DNA from: Saccharibacillus alkalitolerans
Lineage (GTDB): Bacteria; Bacillota; Bacilli; Paenibacillales; Paenibacillaceae
Assembly (NCBI RefSeq): GCF_011090185.1
Contig: NZ_JAAFGS010000003.1
Location: 124,001-188,000 of the forward strand
Length of the DNA: 64,000 bases
Direction: 5' to 3'
The notes under the pieces are model-generated. The model saw only the letters and a program-made list of their open reading frames with translations. It ran no database searches and was not told where the DNA came from. Numbering within the stretch: position 1 is the first letter of the stretch; each line of letters opens with the position of its first letter. Positions 1-9,346 of the stretch are shown here, in pieces. Both the position numbers and the translations under genes were made by a program.

Positions 1-2054
1 TCGCACGACGTACATTGAAGCTTCGTGCCCTGCTTGCTGCGTTTTTCCACCATCAGCGAACCGCATGTCGGACAAGGCTTCGCAGACGGACGGTCCCACG
101 ACACGAAGTCGCATTCCGGATACCGGTCGCAGCCGTAGAAGACGCGTCCCTTTTTGCTGCGGCGCTCGACCACATGGCCTTCCTTGCACTTCGGACAGGT
201 AACGCCGATGTTCTTGACGATCGGCCGCGTATTGCGGCAGTCCGGGAAGCCCGAGCAGGCCAGAAACTTGCCGAATCGGCCCATTTTGTACACCATCGGC
301 TTGCCGCATTTGTCGCAAATCTCGTCCGAGACTTCATCCTGAATCTCGATTTCTTTCATTTCTTCTTCCGCGAACTCAAGCCGCTTCTCGAACGTGCCGT
401 AAAACTCCTGCAGCACGCGAACCCACTGCTCTTCGCCCTCTTCCACATGGTCCAGACTCTCTTCCATATGGGCGGTAAATTCGGCATCGAGAATCTCCGG
501 GAAAAACTCCTCCATCTGCTCGTTGATCAACTCTCCAAGCTCCGTCGGCATGAATTTCTTCTCTTCGATCGCCACGTAACCGCGCTTCTGAATCGTCTCC
601 AAAGTCGGCGCATACGTGCTCGGACGCCCGATTCCGAGCTCCTCCAGCGTTTTGACGAGACGTGCTTCCGTGTAACGCGGAGGCGGCTGCGTAAAATGCT
701 GTTTGGGCTCGACATCTTTACGTTCCAGCTTGTCGCCTTTGGCGAGCGCCGGCAGGAACTTGTCCTCTTCCACGCTGCCGTCGTCGTTGCCTTCCACATA
801 GACTTTCATGAAGCCCTGGAAGCGGACTTTCGAGCCTACCGCGCGGAACGTCGCGCTGCCCGAATGGATATCCACCGACAGCGTGTCGAGCACGGCGGAA
901 GACATCTGGCTGGCGACGAAGCGTTCCCAGATCAGCTTATAGAGACGGAACTGGTCGCGGCTCATAAACGGTTTGACCGATTCCGGATCGCGTTCCATCG
1001 AGGTCGGCCGGACCGCTTCGTGCGCGTCCTGGGACCCTGCCGACTTTTTGGAATACTGGCGCGGCGTTTCCGGCGCAAACTCCTCGCCGTAACGTTCCGT
1101 GATAAAGGCTTTCGCTTCTTCCTGCGCGCTGCCGGCAATCCGGGTCGAGTCGGTACGCATGTAGGTGATCAGGCCGACCGTGCCCTCCTTGCCGAGATCG
1201 ACACCTTCGTAAAGCTGCTGAGCGACCGACATCGTTTTGGCCGCGCGGAAGTTCAGCTTGCGGGCGGCCTCCTGCTGCAGTGAGCTTGTCGTAAACGGAG
1301 GGGACGGATGACGCTGGCGTTCTCTTTCCTTCACTTCGCCTACGACAAAATCCTTTCCTTCGAAAGCGGTCAGCACTTCCTGAACGTCCTGCTCGCTGCG
1401 GAGCTCTTTCTTTCCGCCGTCCAGTTGATGGAACTTGGCTTCGAATTCGTTGCCTTTCACGGCCAAGCGGGCGGTAATGCTCCAGTACTCTTCCGGAACG
1501 AATTCCGAAATTTCGTTCTCACGGTCGATGATCAGCTTGACCGCTACCGATTGAACCCGGCCCGCGGACAATCCTTTCTTGACCTTTTTCCACAGCAGCG
1601 GGCTGATCTTATACCCGACGAGCCGATCGAGAATGCGGCGCGCCTGCTGGGCGTTGACCAGATCCATGTTGATCGGGCGCGGCGTCTTGAACGCGTCTTT
1701 GACCGCCTGTTTCGTAATTTCGTTGAATACGACCCGGCAGTCCTCCACGTTGTCGATATCCAGCGCATGCGCCAGGTGCCACGCGATGGCTTCCCCTTCG
1801 CGATCGGGGTCGGCCGCGAGATAGACTTTTTTCACTTTTTTGCTGGCATCCTTCAGCTCTTTCAGGATAGAGCCTTTTCCGCGGATCGTAATATATTTGG
1901 GATTGAATTCGTTCTCGACCTCGACGCCAATCTGACTTTTCGGCAGATCTCGAATATGGCCCATCGACGCTTTTACGATAAATTTACTGCCCAGGTATTT
2001 GCCGATCGTTTTCGCCTTTGCGGGCGATTCCACGATAACGAGCGAATCCGCCAT
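1..2054 (-). CDS. topA: DNA topoisomerase I (3' end cut by window edge)
   Basis: Type IA topoisomerase that relaxes negative supercoils behind polymerases. About 684 residues are visible, close to the usual length of about 690, so only the last few codons are missing. The N-terminus [17 protein letters not shown] is the Toprim start; [13 protein letters not shown] (about residues 82-94) carries the metal-binding acidic residues; [10 protein letters not shown] holds the active-site tyrosine (about Y298). Three C4 zinc ribbons end the protein (CDKC...C, CPKC...C, CPTC...C). ATG at 2054 follows AGGAGG with 8-nt spacing. It lies downstream of dprA on the same strand (115-nt gap), as in B. subtilis. 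Confidence 0.97.
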   Translation of the reverse strand, partial: MADSLVIVESPAKAKTIGKYLGSKFIVKASMGHIRDLPKSQIGVEVENEFNPKYITIRGKGSILKELKDASKKVKKVYLAADPDREGEAIAWHLAHALDIDNVEDCRVVFNEITKQAVKDAFKTPRPINMDLVNAQQARRILDRLVGYKISPLLWKKVKKGLSAGRVQSVAVKLIIDRENEISEFVPEEYWSITARLAVKGNEFEAKFHQLDGGKKELRSEQDVQEVLTAFEGKDFVVGEVKERERQRHPSPPFTTSSLQQEAARKLNFRAAKTMSVAQQLYEGVDLGKEGTVGLITYMRTDSTRIAGSAQEEAKAFITERYGEEFAPETPRQYSKKSAGSQDAHEAVRPTSMERDPESVKPFMSRDQFRLYKLIWERFVASQMSSAVLDTLSVDIHSGSATFRAVGSKVRFQGFMKVYVEGNDDGSVEEDKFLPALAKGDKLERKDVEPKQHFTQPPPRYTEARLVKTLEELGIGRPSTYAPTLETIQKRGYVAIEEKKFMPTELGELINEQMEEFFPEILDAEFTAHMEESLDHVEEGEEQWVRVLQEFYGTFEKRLEFAEEEMKEIEIQDEVSDEICDKCGKPMVYKMGRFGKFLACSGFPDCRNTRPIVKNIGVTCPKCKEGHVVERRSKKGRVFYGCDRYPECDFVSWDRPSAKPCPTCGSLMVEKRSKQGTKLQCTSC

Positions 2055-2169
2055 AGGTTCGTCCTCCTCTCAGGTTGTACGAGCGCGGCTTTCCGGATTG
2101 CTGCCCTGAACCGCGCATTTTTTGCTTGATAGCATACGATAGTGAATGTTGGTGGATATAAGGCCGGGA

Positions 2170-3297
2170 TCAGCGGATCGGATCTCCTATCCATGTGTAC
2201 TCGGCGCCGGAGAGCGATTTCACCTGGCTTTTTATGATTAACGATAGCAGAACGGAATGTAAAAGTCCAAAATCCCAAGATGTCTTCCGCTGCAGTTCGT
2301 CGATGCTGGCATCCCCTTGTTCCAATATAACGTATATCTTCCGCTCCTCTTTTGTCAATTTTTCATGTGCCTCTTTTTTTTCGACGCTTCGCGCGACGGG
2401 GACGAACAGATGCGCATATTCTTCCAAAATGTCTTCGGCGTTCGCGCAGGGTTTCGCCCCGTTTTTGATCAGCTCGAAAGTGCCCGCGCTTTTGGGAGAC
2501 GTAATCTGACCGGGGACGGCAAATACGTCGCGCCCGCTGTCCAGCGCATAATCGGCCGTGATCAGCGAACCGCTTCTTTCCGCGGCTTCCACGATCAATA
2601 CGCCTCGCGACAATCCCGCAATGATCCGGTTTCGCATCGGAAACAGGCCGGGGGAGGGGCGGGTGCCCGGAGGAAATTCGGACACGATCAGCCCCTGCTC
2701 GCCGATCTGGCGATGCAGCTGCCGGTGTTCCGGCGGATAAACGACGTCCGGACCCGCGCCCAGCACCGCGATCGTCGCGCCGCCTCTCTTCAACGCCTCC
2801 TTATGGGCGAAGCCGTCGATTCCCCTTGCCATGCCGCTGATCAAACATACGCCCCGGTCGGCCAAGTCTCCCGCGATCCGCTCGCAGACGATGCGGCCGT
2901 AGGAGGTGGGCGACCTCGTACCGACGACGCCGATGCCGAAATTCCCCAGCAGTTCGCGCCGCCCGATCGTATAAAGCATCCAGGGCGGTTTGGCGGTTTC
3001 CTTCATTAAAATGGGATACTCCGCGTCGAAGCATGTAATCGGCTCGATTCCCTGCTCCCGCAGCCTGAATACGCGGTCGCCCGCTTCTTCAAAACGGACT
3101 TTGCCCGCCGCTTCCGCCTGCTTCGGTTCCGCTCCCAGCCCAAGCCACGTTTTTTCCGGAATCCGAAACAATTCTTCGTATGGAATTCCGCGGTGCCGTA
3201 CGATGTTCATCAGCGTATTGATGCTTTTCCAACCGATGCCTTTCATTTCGTTCATTGCGACGATCCAGAGCGCCGCGGTCGATTGACTGTGGGCCAT
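2170..3297 (-). CDS. dprA: DNA-processing protein DprA (Smf)
   Basis: Binds incoming single-stranded DNA during natural transformation and loads RecA. 375 aa. An N-terminal helical part is followed by the DprA Rossmann domain: GIGVVGTRSPTSYGR, SGMARGIDGFAHKEAL, GAGPDVVYPPEH, FPMRNRIIAGLS and ERSGSLITADYALD are the family landmarks. A C-terminal winged-helix segment (about residues 310-370) matches DprA-type DML1-like domains. ATG at 3297 has AAGGAGG 10-12 nt upstream. It sits between sucD (behind a terminator) and topA, so it may be expressed from its own unidentified promoter or by read-through. Confidence 0.95.
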   Translation of the reverse strand: MAHSQSTAALWIVAMNEMKGIGWKSINTLMNIVRHRGIPYEELFRIPEKTWLGLGAEPKQAEAAGKVRFEEAGDRVFRLREQGIEPITCFDAEYPILMKETAKPPWMLYTIGRRELLGNFGIGVVGTRSPTSYGRIVCERIAGDLADRGVCLISGMARGIDGFAHKEALKRGGATIAVLGAGPDVVYPPEHRQLHRQIGEQGLIVSEFPPGTRPSPGLFPMRNRIIAGLSRGVLIVEAAERSGSLITADYALDSGRDVFAVPGQITSPKSAGTFELIKNGAKPCANAEDILEEYAHLFVPVARSVEKKEAHEKLTKEERKIYVILEQGDASIDELQRKTSWDFGLLHSVLLSLIIKSQVKSLSGAEYTWIGDPIR

Positions 3298-3346
3298 TCG
3301 GGGGTTCCGCCTCCTTCGTTCTCTCCGGAAAAAACTGCCGCAAACG

Positions 3347-3386
3347 CAAAAAGCAGCCTTTCTTCCCCGCGGGAAAGAAAGGCTGC
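3347..3386 (-). terminator. Intrinsic terminator of sucCD
   Basis: Perfect 12-bp stem GCAGCCTTTCTT / AAGAAAGGCTGC (3353-3364 and 3375-3386) with a 10-nt loop. On the minus strand it is followed by TTTTT. It lies between sucD and dprA. Confidence 0.85.
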
Positions 3387-3453
3387 CTGCCTTAATGACG
3401 TATCTTATCCGGTTATTGTCCTTCCGCTATTGTGCCAGAAAACCCGGCAGGAA

Positions 3454-4383
3454 TCAACCCGCGGTGAAGGTCTCCAGCACGCCGCGTTCTTCCAATACGG
3501 AAACGAGCGTCGCGCCCATTTCCGCCGGAGTCGGCGCTACGCGAATGCCGCACTCTTCCAGCTTCGCGATTTTTTCCGCCGCCGTGCCTTTGCCGCCCGA
3601 AATGATCGCGCCGGCATGGCCCATCCGTTTGCCCGGAGGCGCCGTCGCGCCGCCGATGAAGCCGACGACCGGCTTGGTCATGTTCGCTTTGATCCACTCG
3701 GCCGCTTCTTCTTCGGCGGTACCGCCGATTTCGCCGATCATAACGACAGCCTGCGTGCCTTCGTCTTCGTTGAAGAGCTTCAGAATATCGATGAACTCCG
3801 AGCCTTTGACCGGGTCTCCGCCGATGCCGACAGCCGTCGACTGGCCGATGCCGCGCGTCGTCAGCTGATGCACGGCTTCGTACGTGAGCGTTCCGCTTCG
3901 GGAAACGACGCCGACTTTGCCCGCTTTATGGATATAACCCGGCATAATGCCGATTTTGCACGCTTCCGGCGTGATGACGCCCGGACAGTTCGGTCCGATC
4001 AGCACCGTTTTTTTGCCTTCCATGTAGCGCTTTACCTTGACCATGTCAAGCACCGGAATGCCTTCCGTGATGCAGATGACGAGATCGAGATCCGCGTCTA
4101 CGGCTTCCATGATGGAGTCCGCGGCGAAAGCCGGCGGAACGTAGATGACGCTCGCCGTCGCGCCCGTCGCCTTGACCGCGTCGTTTACCGTATTGAATAC
4201 CGGAAGCTTGACGCTGCTGCCGTTTTCAAGCTGAATCTCGACTTCGGTGCCGCCTTTGCCCGGGGTAACCCCGCCGACCATCTGCGTGCCGTATTCCAGG
4301 GCTCCCTTCGTATGGAAGAGGCCCGTTTCGCCCGTAATCCCCTGCGTAATGACTTTCGTATTTTTATCCACCAGAATGCTCAT
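3454..4383 (-). CDS. sucD: Succinyl-CoA synthetase alpha subunit
   Basis: With SucC converts succinyl-CoA and ADP (or GDP) plus phosphate to succinate, CoA and ATP/GTP in the TCA cycle. 309 aa. N-terminal CoA-binding Rossmann fold ([20 protein letters not shown], then [10 protein letters not shown]) and a C-terminal ligase domain whose phosphohistidine lies in [10 protein letters not shown]. An upstream in-frame ATG at 4395 directly abuts the GGAGG and cannot use it; ATG at 4383 is 12 nt from that site and gives [11 protein letters not shown], the normal family start. Follows sucC by 62 nt. Confidence 0.97.
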   Translation of the reverse strand: MSILVDKNTKVITQGITGETGLFHTKGALEYGTQMVGGVTPGKGGTEVEIQLENGSSVKLPVFNTVNDAVKATGATASVIYVPPAFAADSIMEAVDADLDLVICITEGIPVLDMVKVKRYMEGKKTVLIGPNCPGVITPEACKIGIMPGYIHKAGKVGVVSRSGTLTYEAVHQLTTRGIGQSTAVGIGGDPVKGSEFIDILKLFNEDEGTQAVVMIGEIGGTAEEEAAEWIKANMTKPVVGFIGGATAPPGKRMGHAGAIISGGKGTAAEKIAKLEECGIRVAPTPAEMGATLVSVLEERGVLETFTAG

Positions 4384-4445
4384 GCCGATCCACATCCTCC
4401 GTTTAAAGTCGGTTTGCGAAACTGACGCTGCGTTGGTTCAGTCGA

Positions 4446-5603
4446 TTATACCAATTCCACGATCTTCTGCGCGCCGTCGGCCATCGAGTCCGCGGATACG
4501 ATATTGAGTCCCGATTCGTTCAGGATCTTTTTGCCCAGCTCGACGTTCGTGCCTTCGAGGCGCACGACAAGAGGCTTGTCCAGCTTGATCTGCTTCGCCG
4601 CTTCGACCACGCCGTCGGCAATGACGTCGCAGCGCATGATCCCGCCGAAGATATTGATGAAGATGCCTTTGACTTCCGGATCGGACAGAATGATCTTGAA
4701 GGCTTCGGTTACCTTCTCCTTCGTCGCGCCGCCCCCTACGTCCAGGAAGTTCGCGGGTTCGCCGCCGTAATACTTGATAATGTCCATCGTCGCCATCGCA
4801 AGGCCCGCGCCGTTGACCATGCATCCGATGTTGCCGTCCAGCGCTATGTAGCTCAGGTCGAACTTGGAAGCGGCGATTTCCTTCTCGTCTTCTTCGTCCA
4901 GGTCGCGCAGCGCCAGGACGTCTTTATGACGGAAGAGCGAGTTGGAATCGAAGTTCAGCTTGGCGTCGAGCGCCATGACTTCTCCTCCGCCTGTCACGAC
5001 GAGCGGATTGATTTCGGCAATCGAGCAGTCCTTGTCCACAAAAGCGCTGTAAAGCGCCATCATGAATTTGGCCGCTTTGTTGACCAATTCCTTCGGAATG
5101 TTGATCGCGTAAGCCAAGCGGCGAGCCTGGAACGGCTGCAGCCCTACGGCCGGGTCGACCACTTCGCGGAAAATCTTCTCCGGCGTGGCGGCCGCCACTT
5201 CCTCGATCTCCGTTCCGCCTTCTTCCGAAGCCATCAGCACGACGCTGCCCGTGCCGCGGTCGACGACGACGCCGACATAATATTCTTTTTGGATATCGCA
5301 GCCTTCTTCGATCAGAAGCCGCTTGATTTCTTTGCCTTCGGGGCCCGTCTGATGGGTCACCAGCACCTTGCCGAGCAGTTCTTCGGCGTAGGTCCGCACT
5401 TCATCGAGACTCTTGGCGATTTTGACCCCTCCGGCCTTGCCCCGTCCGCCCGCATGGATCTGTGCCTTGACGACGACGACCGGACTTCCGAGTTCGCGGG
5501 CCGCGTTCACGGCTTCTTCGACGCTGAACGCTACCTTCCCGCGCGGCACGGATACTCCGTACTGCTGCAAAACTTCTTTGCCTTGATATTCGTGGATATT
5601 CAT
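4446..5603 (-). CDS. sucC: Succinyl-CoA synthetase beta subunit
   Basis: ATP-grasp subunit of succinyl-CoA synthetase. 385 aa, normal length. The N-terminus [20 protein letters not shown] and the [16 protein letters not shown] segment form the nucleotide-binding ATP-grasp region; AEINPLVV supplies metal-binding residues, and [19 protein letters not shown] with NFLDVGGGA belongs to the C-terminal ligase domain. ATG follows AGGAGG with 8-nt spacing. First gene of the sucC-sucD operon. Confidence 0.97.
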   Translation of the reverse strand: MNIHEYQGKEVLQQYGVSVPRGKVAFSVEEAVNAARELGSPVVVVKAQIHAGGRGKAGGVKIAKSLDEVRTYAEELLGKVLVTHQTGPEGKEIKRLLIEEGCDIQKEYYVGVVVDRGTGSVVLMASEEGGTEIEEVAAATPEKIFREVVDPAVGLQPFQARRLAYAINIPKELVNKAAKFMMALYSAFVDKDCSIAEINPLVVTGGGEVMALDAKLNFDSNSLFRHKDVLALRDLDEEDEKEIAASKFDLSYIALDGNIGCMVNGAGLAMATMDIIKYYGGEPANFLDVGGGATKEKVTEAFKIILSDPEVKGIFINIFGGIMRCDVIADGVVEAAKQIKLDKPLVVRLEGTNVELGKKILNESGLNIVSADSMADGAQKIVELV

Positions 5604-5671
5604 GTGTGAATCCTCCTATCAAATTGGCTCGCACCAGGCGGGTTGCCAGGCAGAAAAGTACAACCTCAATC

Positions 5672-5680
5672 ATTATAGCA
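5672..5680 (-). promoter_or_regulatory. Extended -10 promoter element of sucCD
   Basis: Minus strand reads TGCTATAAT, a perfect extended -10 (TGn + TATAAT), about 70 nt upstream of the sucC start. The -35 is poor (TTTAAA at about 18-nt spacing), typical of extended -10 promoters. Confidence 0.65.
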
Positions 5681-5836
5681 CGACTGACAATCAAATTTAA
5701 AACGCTTTCTTAAAATTCGAACTATTCCGCTTTTTTCGACATTTTTCCCGGGCATTCCGGCCCGTCCGACGCCCACTTGCATAAAGTTCCGACAAAAAAG
5801 CCTGCGCCGCGCAAAATGCCTCCGTCCGAAGGCGAA

Positions 5837-5880
5837 CACGGCAAAAGCCGGAAACCTTGAGGTTTCCGGCTTTTGCCGTG
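5837..5880 (-). terminator. Bidirectional-type terminator after ohrR
   Basis: Perfect 20-bp inverted repeat (5837-5856 and 5861-5880) with a TTGA loop. Both strands carry GGCTTTTG on the distal arm. It closes the ohrR transcript upstream of the sucCD promoter. Confidence 0.75.
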
Positions 5881-5911
5881 TTCTTGCGTATTCTGTTCGA
5901 AATTACGCCGC

Positions 5912-6379
5912 TTACTTTCCCGACGATCCCAAGTTAACCTGATGCGCGCGCGCAAGCAGATTCTGGAACCTGCCGAGCAGTTCCCGGAATTCCGAGACGT
6001 CCATGTTCAGATCCTTCGACATGCATTCCGGAATATGCGCCGCCTTATCGCGCAGCTCCCGCCCTTTCGCCGTCAACGAAATAAATACCTTGCGTTCGTC
6101 TTCGGTCGAGCGGTTGCGCTCGACGAGTCCCGCAGTTTCCAGCCGCTTAAGCAGCGGAGTCAGCGTGCCCGAGTCCAGGAACAGCTCTTCCCCCAGTTCC
6201 TTGACGGTCCGTTCGTCCTGTTCCCACAGCACGATCAAAACCAAATACTGCGAATATGTGACGCCCAGCTGTTCCAGATAAGGCTGGTACATTTTAGTGA
6301 TCTCGCGCGAACTTGCGTAAATCGAGAAGCACAGCATGTTGTCCAGCTGAAGCTGCGGATATTCATTCACTTTGCCCAT
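5912..6379 (-). CDS. ohrR: MarR-family organic hydroperoxide sensor, OhrR type
   Basis: Winged-helix repressor of the OhrR subfamily, which senses organic peroxides through a reactive cysteine near the N-terminus. 155 aa. The stretch [20 protein letters not shown] matches OhrR closely, with Cys17 at the sensing position. The HTH and wing are at about residues 58-100 ([24 protein letters not shown]). A second cysteine, Cys119 (IPECMSKDL), lies where two-Cys OhrR proteins have their resolving cysteine, whereas B. subtilis OhrR is one-Cys. ATG at 6379 has AGGAG at 8 nt. No ohr peroxidase gene is adjacent, which is unusual. The OhrR assignment rests on motif similarity. Confidence 0.85.
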   Translation of the reverse strand: MGKVNEYPQLQLDNMLCFSIYASSREITKMYQPYLEQLGVTYSQYLVLIVLWEQDERTVKELGEELFLDSGTLTPLLKRLETAGLVERNRSTEDERKVFISLTAKGRELRDKAAHIPECMSKDLNMDVSEFRELLGRFQNLLARAHQVNLGSSGK

Positions 6380-6420
6380 TCTGCGTACTCCTCTCTTGCC
6401 CTGCTGAATTCCCTAAAATC

Positions 6421-6460
6421 ATTTACAAACATAATCGCATTAAATTTGATTGTTGTAAAT
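6421..6460 (-). promoter_or_regulatory. Candidate OhrR operator and promoter
   Basis: Inverted repeat ATTTACAA (6421-6428) / TTGTAAAT (6453-6460), AT-rich between. A minus-strand promoter TTTACA-17-GATTAT fits inside it. OhrR boxes are TACAATT-type palindromes, so autoregulation is plausible but inferred. Confidence 0.4.
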
Positions 6461-6602
6461 ACGTTGACCCTGAATTTATGCAAAAAAACTTGCATGCTCA
6501 TCGGATTTATCCGTTTAAAGCCGCAAATCGGCGTTTTTCGCATGAATAAAAAATGTCGTCCGTTAATCCGGGAAGGGACGGTTTCGGCCGACTGCCGCTT
6601 TC

Positions 6603-6630
6603 TTGACTTTCGGCGCGGTACGGTTACAAT
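6603..6630 (+). promoter_or_regulatory. Promoter of yifB
   Basis: TTGACT (6603-6608), 16-nt spacer, TACAAT (6625-6630), giving a leader of about 95 nt before the ATG at 6733. Confidence 0.6.
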
Positions 6631-6732
6631 TAAGCCATACGGAATATAACCGTTCCCCGAAAAAAGAGGAAGCACCCTTTTTCGATGCCGCGGGCCATCC
6701 CTGCCATCCGATAAAAAGAGGTGTTTTTTATT

Positions 6733-8310
6733 ATGTACGGAAAAAGTTACAGCGCCTGCCTGTACGGCGTGGACGGCGTTATCGTCGAAGTCGAGGTCGA
6801 CATCACCAACGGCCTGCCGCAAACGGCCATTATCGGCCTGCCGGATTCCGCCATACGGGAGGCGACGGATCGGGTCAAAGCGGCGCTCAAAAACTGCGGT
6901 TTCCGCTTTCCCAATCGGCGCGTAACCATTAACCTGGCTCCGGCCGACCTGCGCAAAGAGGGCTCTTCGCTCGACCTGGCGATCGCGCTGGGCATCCTGC
7001 TGACCGACGGACAGCTTGCGCTCCCGGAAGACCGGCGCTTCGTCGCGGTCGGGGAATTGTCTCTCGACGGCTCGCTGAGGCCCGTTCCGGGCGTGCTGGC
7101 CATGGCGGACTGCGCGCGGCGGCAGGGGTTCGACGCCATCTTGACTTCGCCGGCCAATGCCGACGAAGCCGGTCTTGTCGACGGGCTTGACGTCTATGCG
7201 CTGCCGAATCTGCGTCTGCTCGTTCCGGACAGGCAGCGCGAAGAATTGGCTTCGGGAAAAGAAAAACGATATGCCTTCGACGAAGCCGGCCTTCGCCACG
7301 ACCGCGGACGGATCGGCGCAGTCTCCGCACCCGCTCTTCCGGACTTCGAAGATTACGCCGACGTGCTCGGTCAGGAGCAGGCCAAACGGGCATTGACCAT
7401 CGCGGCCGCCGGGATGCACAACATCCTGCTGTCCGGTCCTCCGGGAACGGGAAAAACGATGCTGATCAAGCGTCTGCCCGGCATCATGACCGATCTCACC
7501 GAGACCGAAGCGCTCGAAGCCACGAAAATTCTAAGCGCGGCCGGGCGCCTGAACAGCGCCCGTCAGGGACTGGTGCGGCGCCGTCCTTTCCGCTCGCCCC
7601 ACCATACCATTTCGCCTTCCGGACTGGCGGGCGGCGGCTCGGTGCCCCGCCCGGGCGAAGTCAGCTTGGCGCATCGGGGCGTTCTGTTTCTGGACGAACT
7701 GCCGGAATTTTCGCGCGGCGCGCTGGAGGTGCTGCGGCAGCCGCTCGAAGACCGTACGGTGACGATCAGCCGGGCGAGAGCCGCCTTTACTTTTCCGGCG
7801 CACTTCATGTTGGCCTGCTCCATGAATCCCTGTCCTTGCGGCGGCGGGCGCGGGGAAAACGGACAATCCGCCTGCTCCTGTTCGCCGCTTGCCGTCGCCC
7901 GCTACCGCGGCCGGATTTCCGGACCGCTGTTCGACCGGATCGACATGCAGGTCGAAGTTCCGCAGCCCGCGCCGAAGGAACTGCTCCGCTCGGGCGCCGC
8001 GTCCGCCGACCTTCACAGACAGGTCCGGGCCGCGTCGGAGCTGCAGCAGGAACGGTATCGGTCGCTGTCGATTCGCTGCAACAGCGAACTCGGCGGCGCC
8101 CTTCTGCGCAAATACGCCGCTCCCGGCAAAGAAGCGCGCATGCTGCTCGACACGGCGATCGGCGCGCTCGGGCTGAGCATGCGTTCGCGGGACCGGATTC
8201 TGAAACTGGCGCTTACGATCGCCGATCTGGAGGGCTCGCCGGAGATCAGAACTGAACATGTCGCGGAAGCGCTGCAGTATCGGCAGATGGACCGCAGAAT
8301 GAACGAATAA
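6733..8310 (+). CDS. YifB/ComM-family Mg-chelatase-like AAA+ ATPase
   Basis: Member of the YifB/ComM family; ComM homologues act as branch-migration helicases during transformation in Gram-negatives, while the role in Bacillota is poorly known. 525 aa. The N-terminal Lon-like fold (about 1-170) includes NGLPQTAIIGLPDSAIREA and SSLDLAIALGIL; the central AAA+ domain has Walker A SGPPGTGKT, the PFRSPHHTIS motif, Walker B GVLFLDELPEF and a zinc-like cysteine cluster (CSMNPCPCGGG ... CSC); the C-terminal Mg_chelatase_C domain ends the protein. ATG at 6733 is 9 nt from GAGGTG; an in-frame GTG at 6721 overlaps that site and is less likely. Monocistronic, ending at a strong terminator. Confidence 0.93.
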   Translation: MYGKSYSACLYGVDGVIVEVEVDITNGLPQTAIIGLPDSAIREATDRVKAALKNCGFRFPNRRVTINLAPADLRKEGSSLDLAIALGILLTDGQLALPEDRRFVAVGELSLDGSLRPVPGVLAMADCARRQGFDAILTSPANADEAGLVDGLDVYALPNLRLLVPDRQREELASGKEKRYAFDEAGLRHDRGRIGAVSAPALPDFEDYADVLGQEQAKRALTIAAAGMHNILLSGPPGTGKTMLIKRLPGIMTDLTETEALEATKILSAAGRLNSARQGLVRRRPFRSPHHTISPSGLAGGGSVPRPGEVSLAHRGVLFLDELPEFSRGALEVLRQPLEDRTVTISRARAAFTFPAHFMLACSMNPCPCGGGRGENGQSACSCSPLAVARYRGRISGPLFDRIDMQVEVPQPAPKELLRSGAASADLHRQVRAASELQQERYRSLSIRCNSELGGALLRKYAAPGKEARMLLDTAIGALGLSMRSRDRILKLALTIADLEGSPEIRTEHVAEALQYRQMDRRMNE

Positions 8311-8412
8311 ACCGTTCAAAAAGGATCGAACGGCCGGATTCGGTTCGCGATCGGTCCGCATGTCCTTCGCCGGACCCAAACCGATATCCGGCCGCGACGC
8401 ACGAAGCTTCGA

Positions 8413-8463
8413 AAAGCCGAACGGACTCTTCCTCCGATTCAGGGAAAGAGTCCGTTCGGCTTT
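8413..8463 (+). terminator. Bidirectional terminator between yifB and yraN
   Basis: Perfect 18-bp stem AAAGCCGAACGGACTCTT / AAGAGTCCGTTCGGCTTT (8413-8430, 8446-8463), followed by TATT on the plus strand and preceded by A residues, so it can also end the minus-strand yraN transcript. Confidence 0.8.
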
Positions 8464-8490
8464 ATTGGTTTCGGACGGAAAAGCCGTTTC

Positions 8491-8526
8491 CGGTCGCTTC
8501 GGTCGCTCCGGTCGCTCCGGTCGCTC
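8491..8526. repeat. 9-bp tandem repeat, four copies
   Basis: CGGTCGCTT followed by three exact copies of CGGTCGCTC, then CGG. Non-coding, between the yifB terminator and the yraN stop. A simple-sequence tract likely to vary in copy number; no function evident. Confidence 0.8.
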
Positions 8527-8555
8527 CGGCGGCACCGTTCGCGAAAATGCCGAGG

Positions 8556-9050
8556 TCAAAAAGCTTCCCGGATGTGCTCCAGCGACCGCACCCGCAGATC
8601 TCGCCCGAGCATGACGGCAATGACATCGAAACGGACCGGCCGATCCGACAGGCCGAAACGATGAAGATATACTTCCGCGGTGCGTCTCACCTGGCGGATC
8701 TTGCGCGCGTCGACGGACTCGGCCGGCAGGCCGAAGCCGATGCCGCTCCGGCTGCGAACCTCGACGAACAGGACGGTCTCCCCCTGCGTCGCGATCAAAT
8801 CGAGTTCGCCGGTACGGCAGCTCCAATTGCGTTCGGCAATGTCCCAGCCTTCCCGCTGCAGGTGCAGGGCGGCGGCTTCTTCGGCGGCTCTGCCTTTGTC
8901 TTTGCGCGTAGGCGGAGCGGAGTGATCGCGAGGCACGGAAGCCGAGCCGCTGTCCGGGCAGGGCGGCTTCGCTTCCTTGGAGTTCAAGCGCGGCGGCGGC
9001 GGCTTGGCATACGATCTTCGCGAAAGATCGCCGCTCTCGGATCCGTTCAT
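8556..9050 (-). CDS. YraN/UPF0102-family nuclease-fold protein
   Basis: 164 aa. The conserved UPF0102 domain occupies residues 50-164: KGRAAEEAAALHLQREGW, NWSCRTGELDLIATQG and LFVEVRSRS are the family signatures and resemble an endonuclease active site (E, D, E-x-K/R pattern). The first ~50 residues are Pro/Ser/Lys-rich and absent from typical family members. The start is nevertheless well supported: ATG at 9050 has AGGAGG at 8 nt and overlaps the stop of the upstream FlhB-C-like gene (ATGA). Function in Bacillota is unknown. Last gene of the rnhB-region operon on the minus strand. Confidence 0.88.
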   Translation of the reverse strand: MNGSESGDLSRRSYAKPPPPRLNSKEAKPPCPDSGSASVPRDHSAPPTRKDKGRAAEEAAALHLQREGWDIAERNWSCRTGELDLIATQGETVLFVEVRSRSGIGFGLPAESVDARKIRQVRRTAEVYLHRFGLSDRPVRFDVIAVMLGRDLRVRSLEHIREAF

Positions 9051-9346
9051 TGTCCCAGCCTCCTGCCCGCTTCCCGGTCGCTCCGGTATACGAACGACAG
9101 CAGTTCGGCGACGAGCCCGTACAGCTCGGCGGGAATCTGCTGATCCAGGTCGAGCTTGGAGAGCACCTCGACCAGGGCGGCATCCTCTTGGATCGGAACG
9201 CCCGCTTCCTGGGCTCGGGTCAAGATCGCTTCCGCGATGCTGCCGCTGCCTTTGGCGACGACGGTCGGAGCGGACATCTGCTCCGGCGTATATTTGAGGG
9301 CGACCGCACGCTTGCGCGCGGCCTCTTCCGGCTTCGAATTCTTCAT
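9047..9346 (-). CDS. FlhB C-terminal-domain-like protein (YlqH type)
   Basis: 99 aa. Aligns with the cytoplasmic C-terminal domain of the flagellar export switch protein FlhB: AVALKYTPEQMSAPTVVAKG, EAGVPIQEDAALVEVLSKLD, and IPAELYGLVAELLSFVY follow the family order. The NPTH autocleavage motif that precedes AVALKY in FlhB is missing; the protein instead starts MKNSKPEEAARKR, so it corresponds to the already cleaved fragment. No membrane segment. Start and stop overlap the flanking genes by ATGA on both sides, indicating translational coupling with the FliK-like gene upstream and yraN downstream. Function unknown; not inside a flagellar operon. Confidence 0.88.
   Translation of the reverse strand: MKNSKPEEAARKRAVALKYTPEQMSAPTVVAKGSGSIAEAILTRAQEAGVPIQEDAALVEVLSKLDLDQQIPAELYGLVAELLSFVYRSDREAGRRLGQ

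Larger units (their letters stand above)
6380..6732. other. Divergent intergenic region ohrR / yifB
   Basis: 353 nt without a gene. It is AT-rich near ohrR and contains the ATTTACAA...TTGTAAAT dyad, a second dyad ATGCAA-n6-TTGCAT (6478-6495), and the yifB promoter. No conserved small ORF with a ribosome site was found. Confidence 0.6.
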
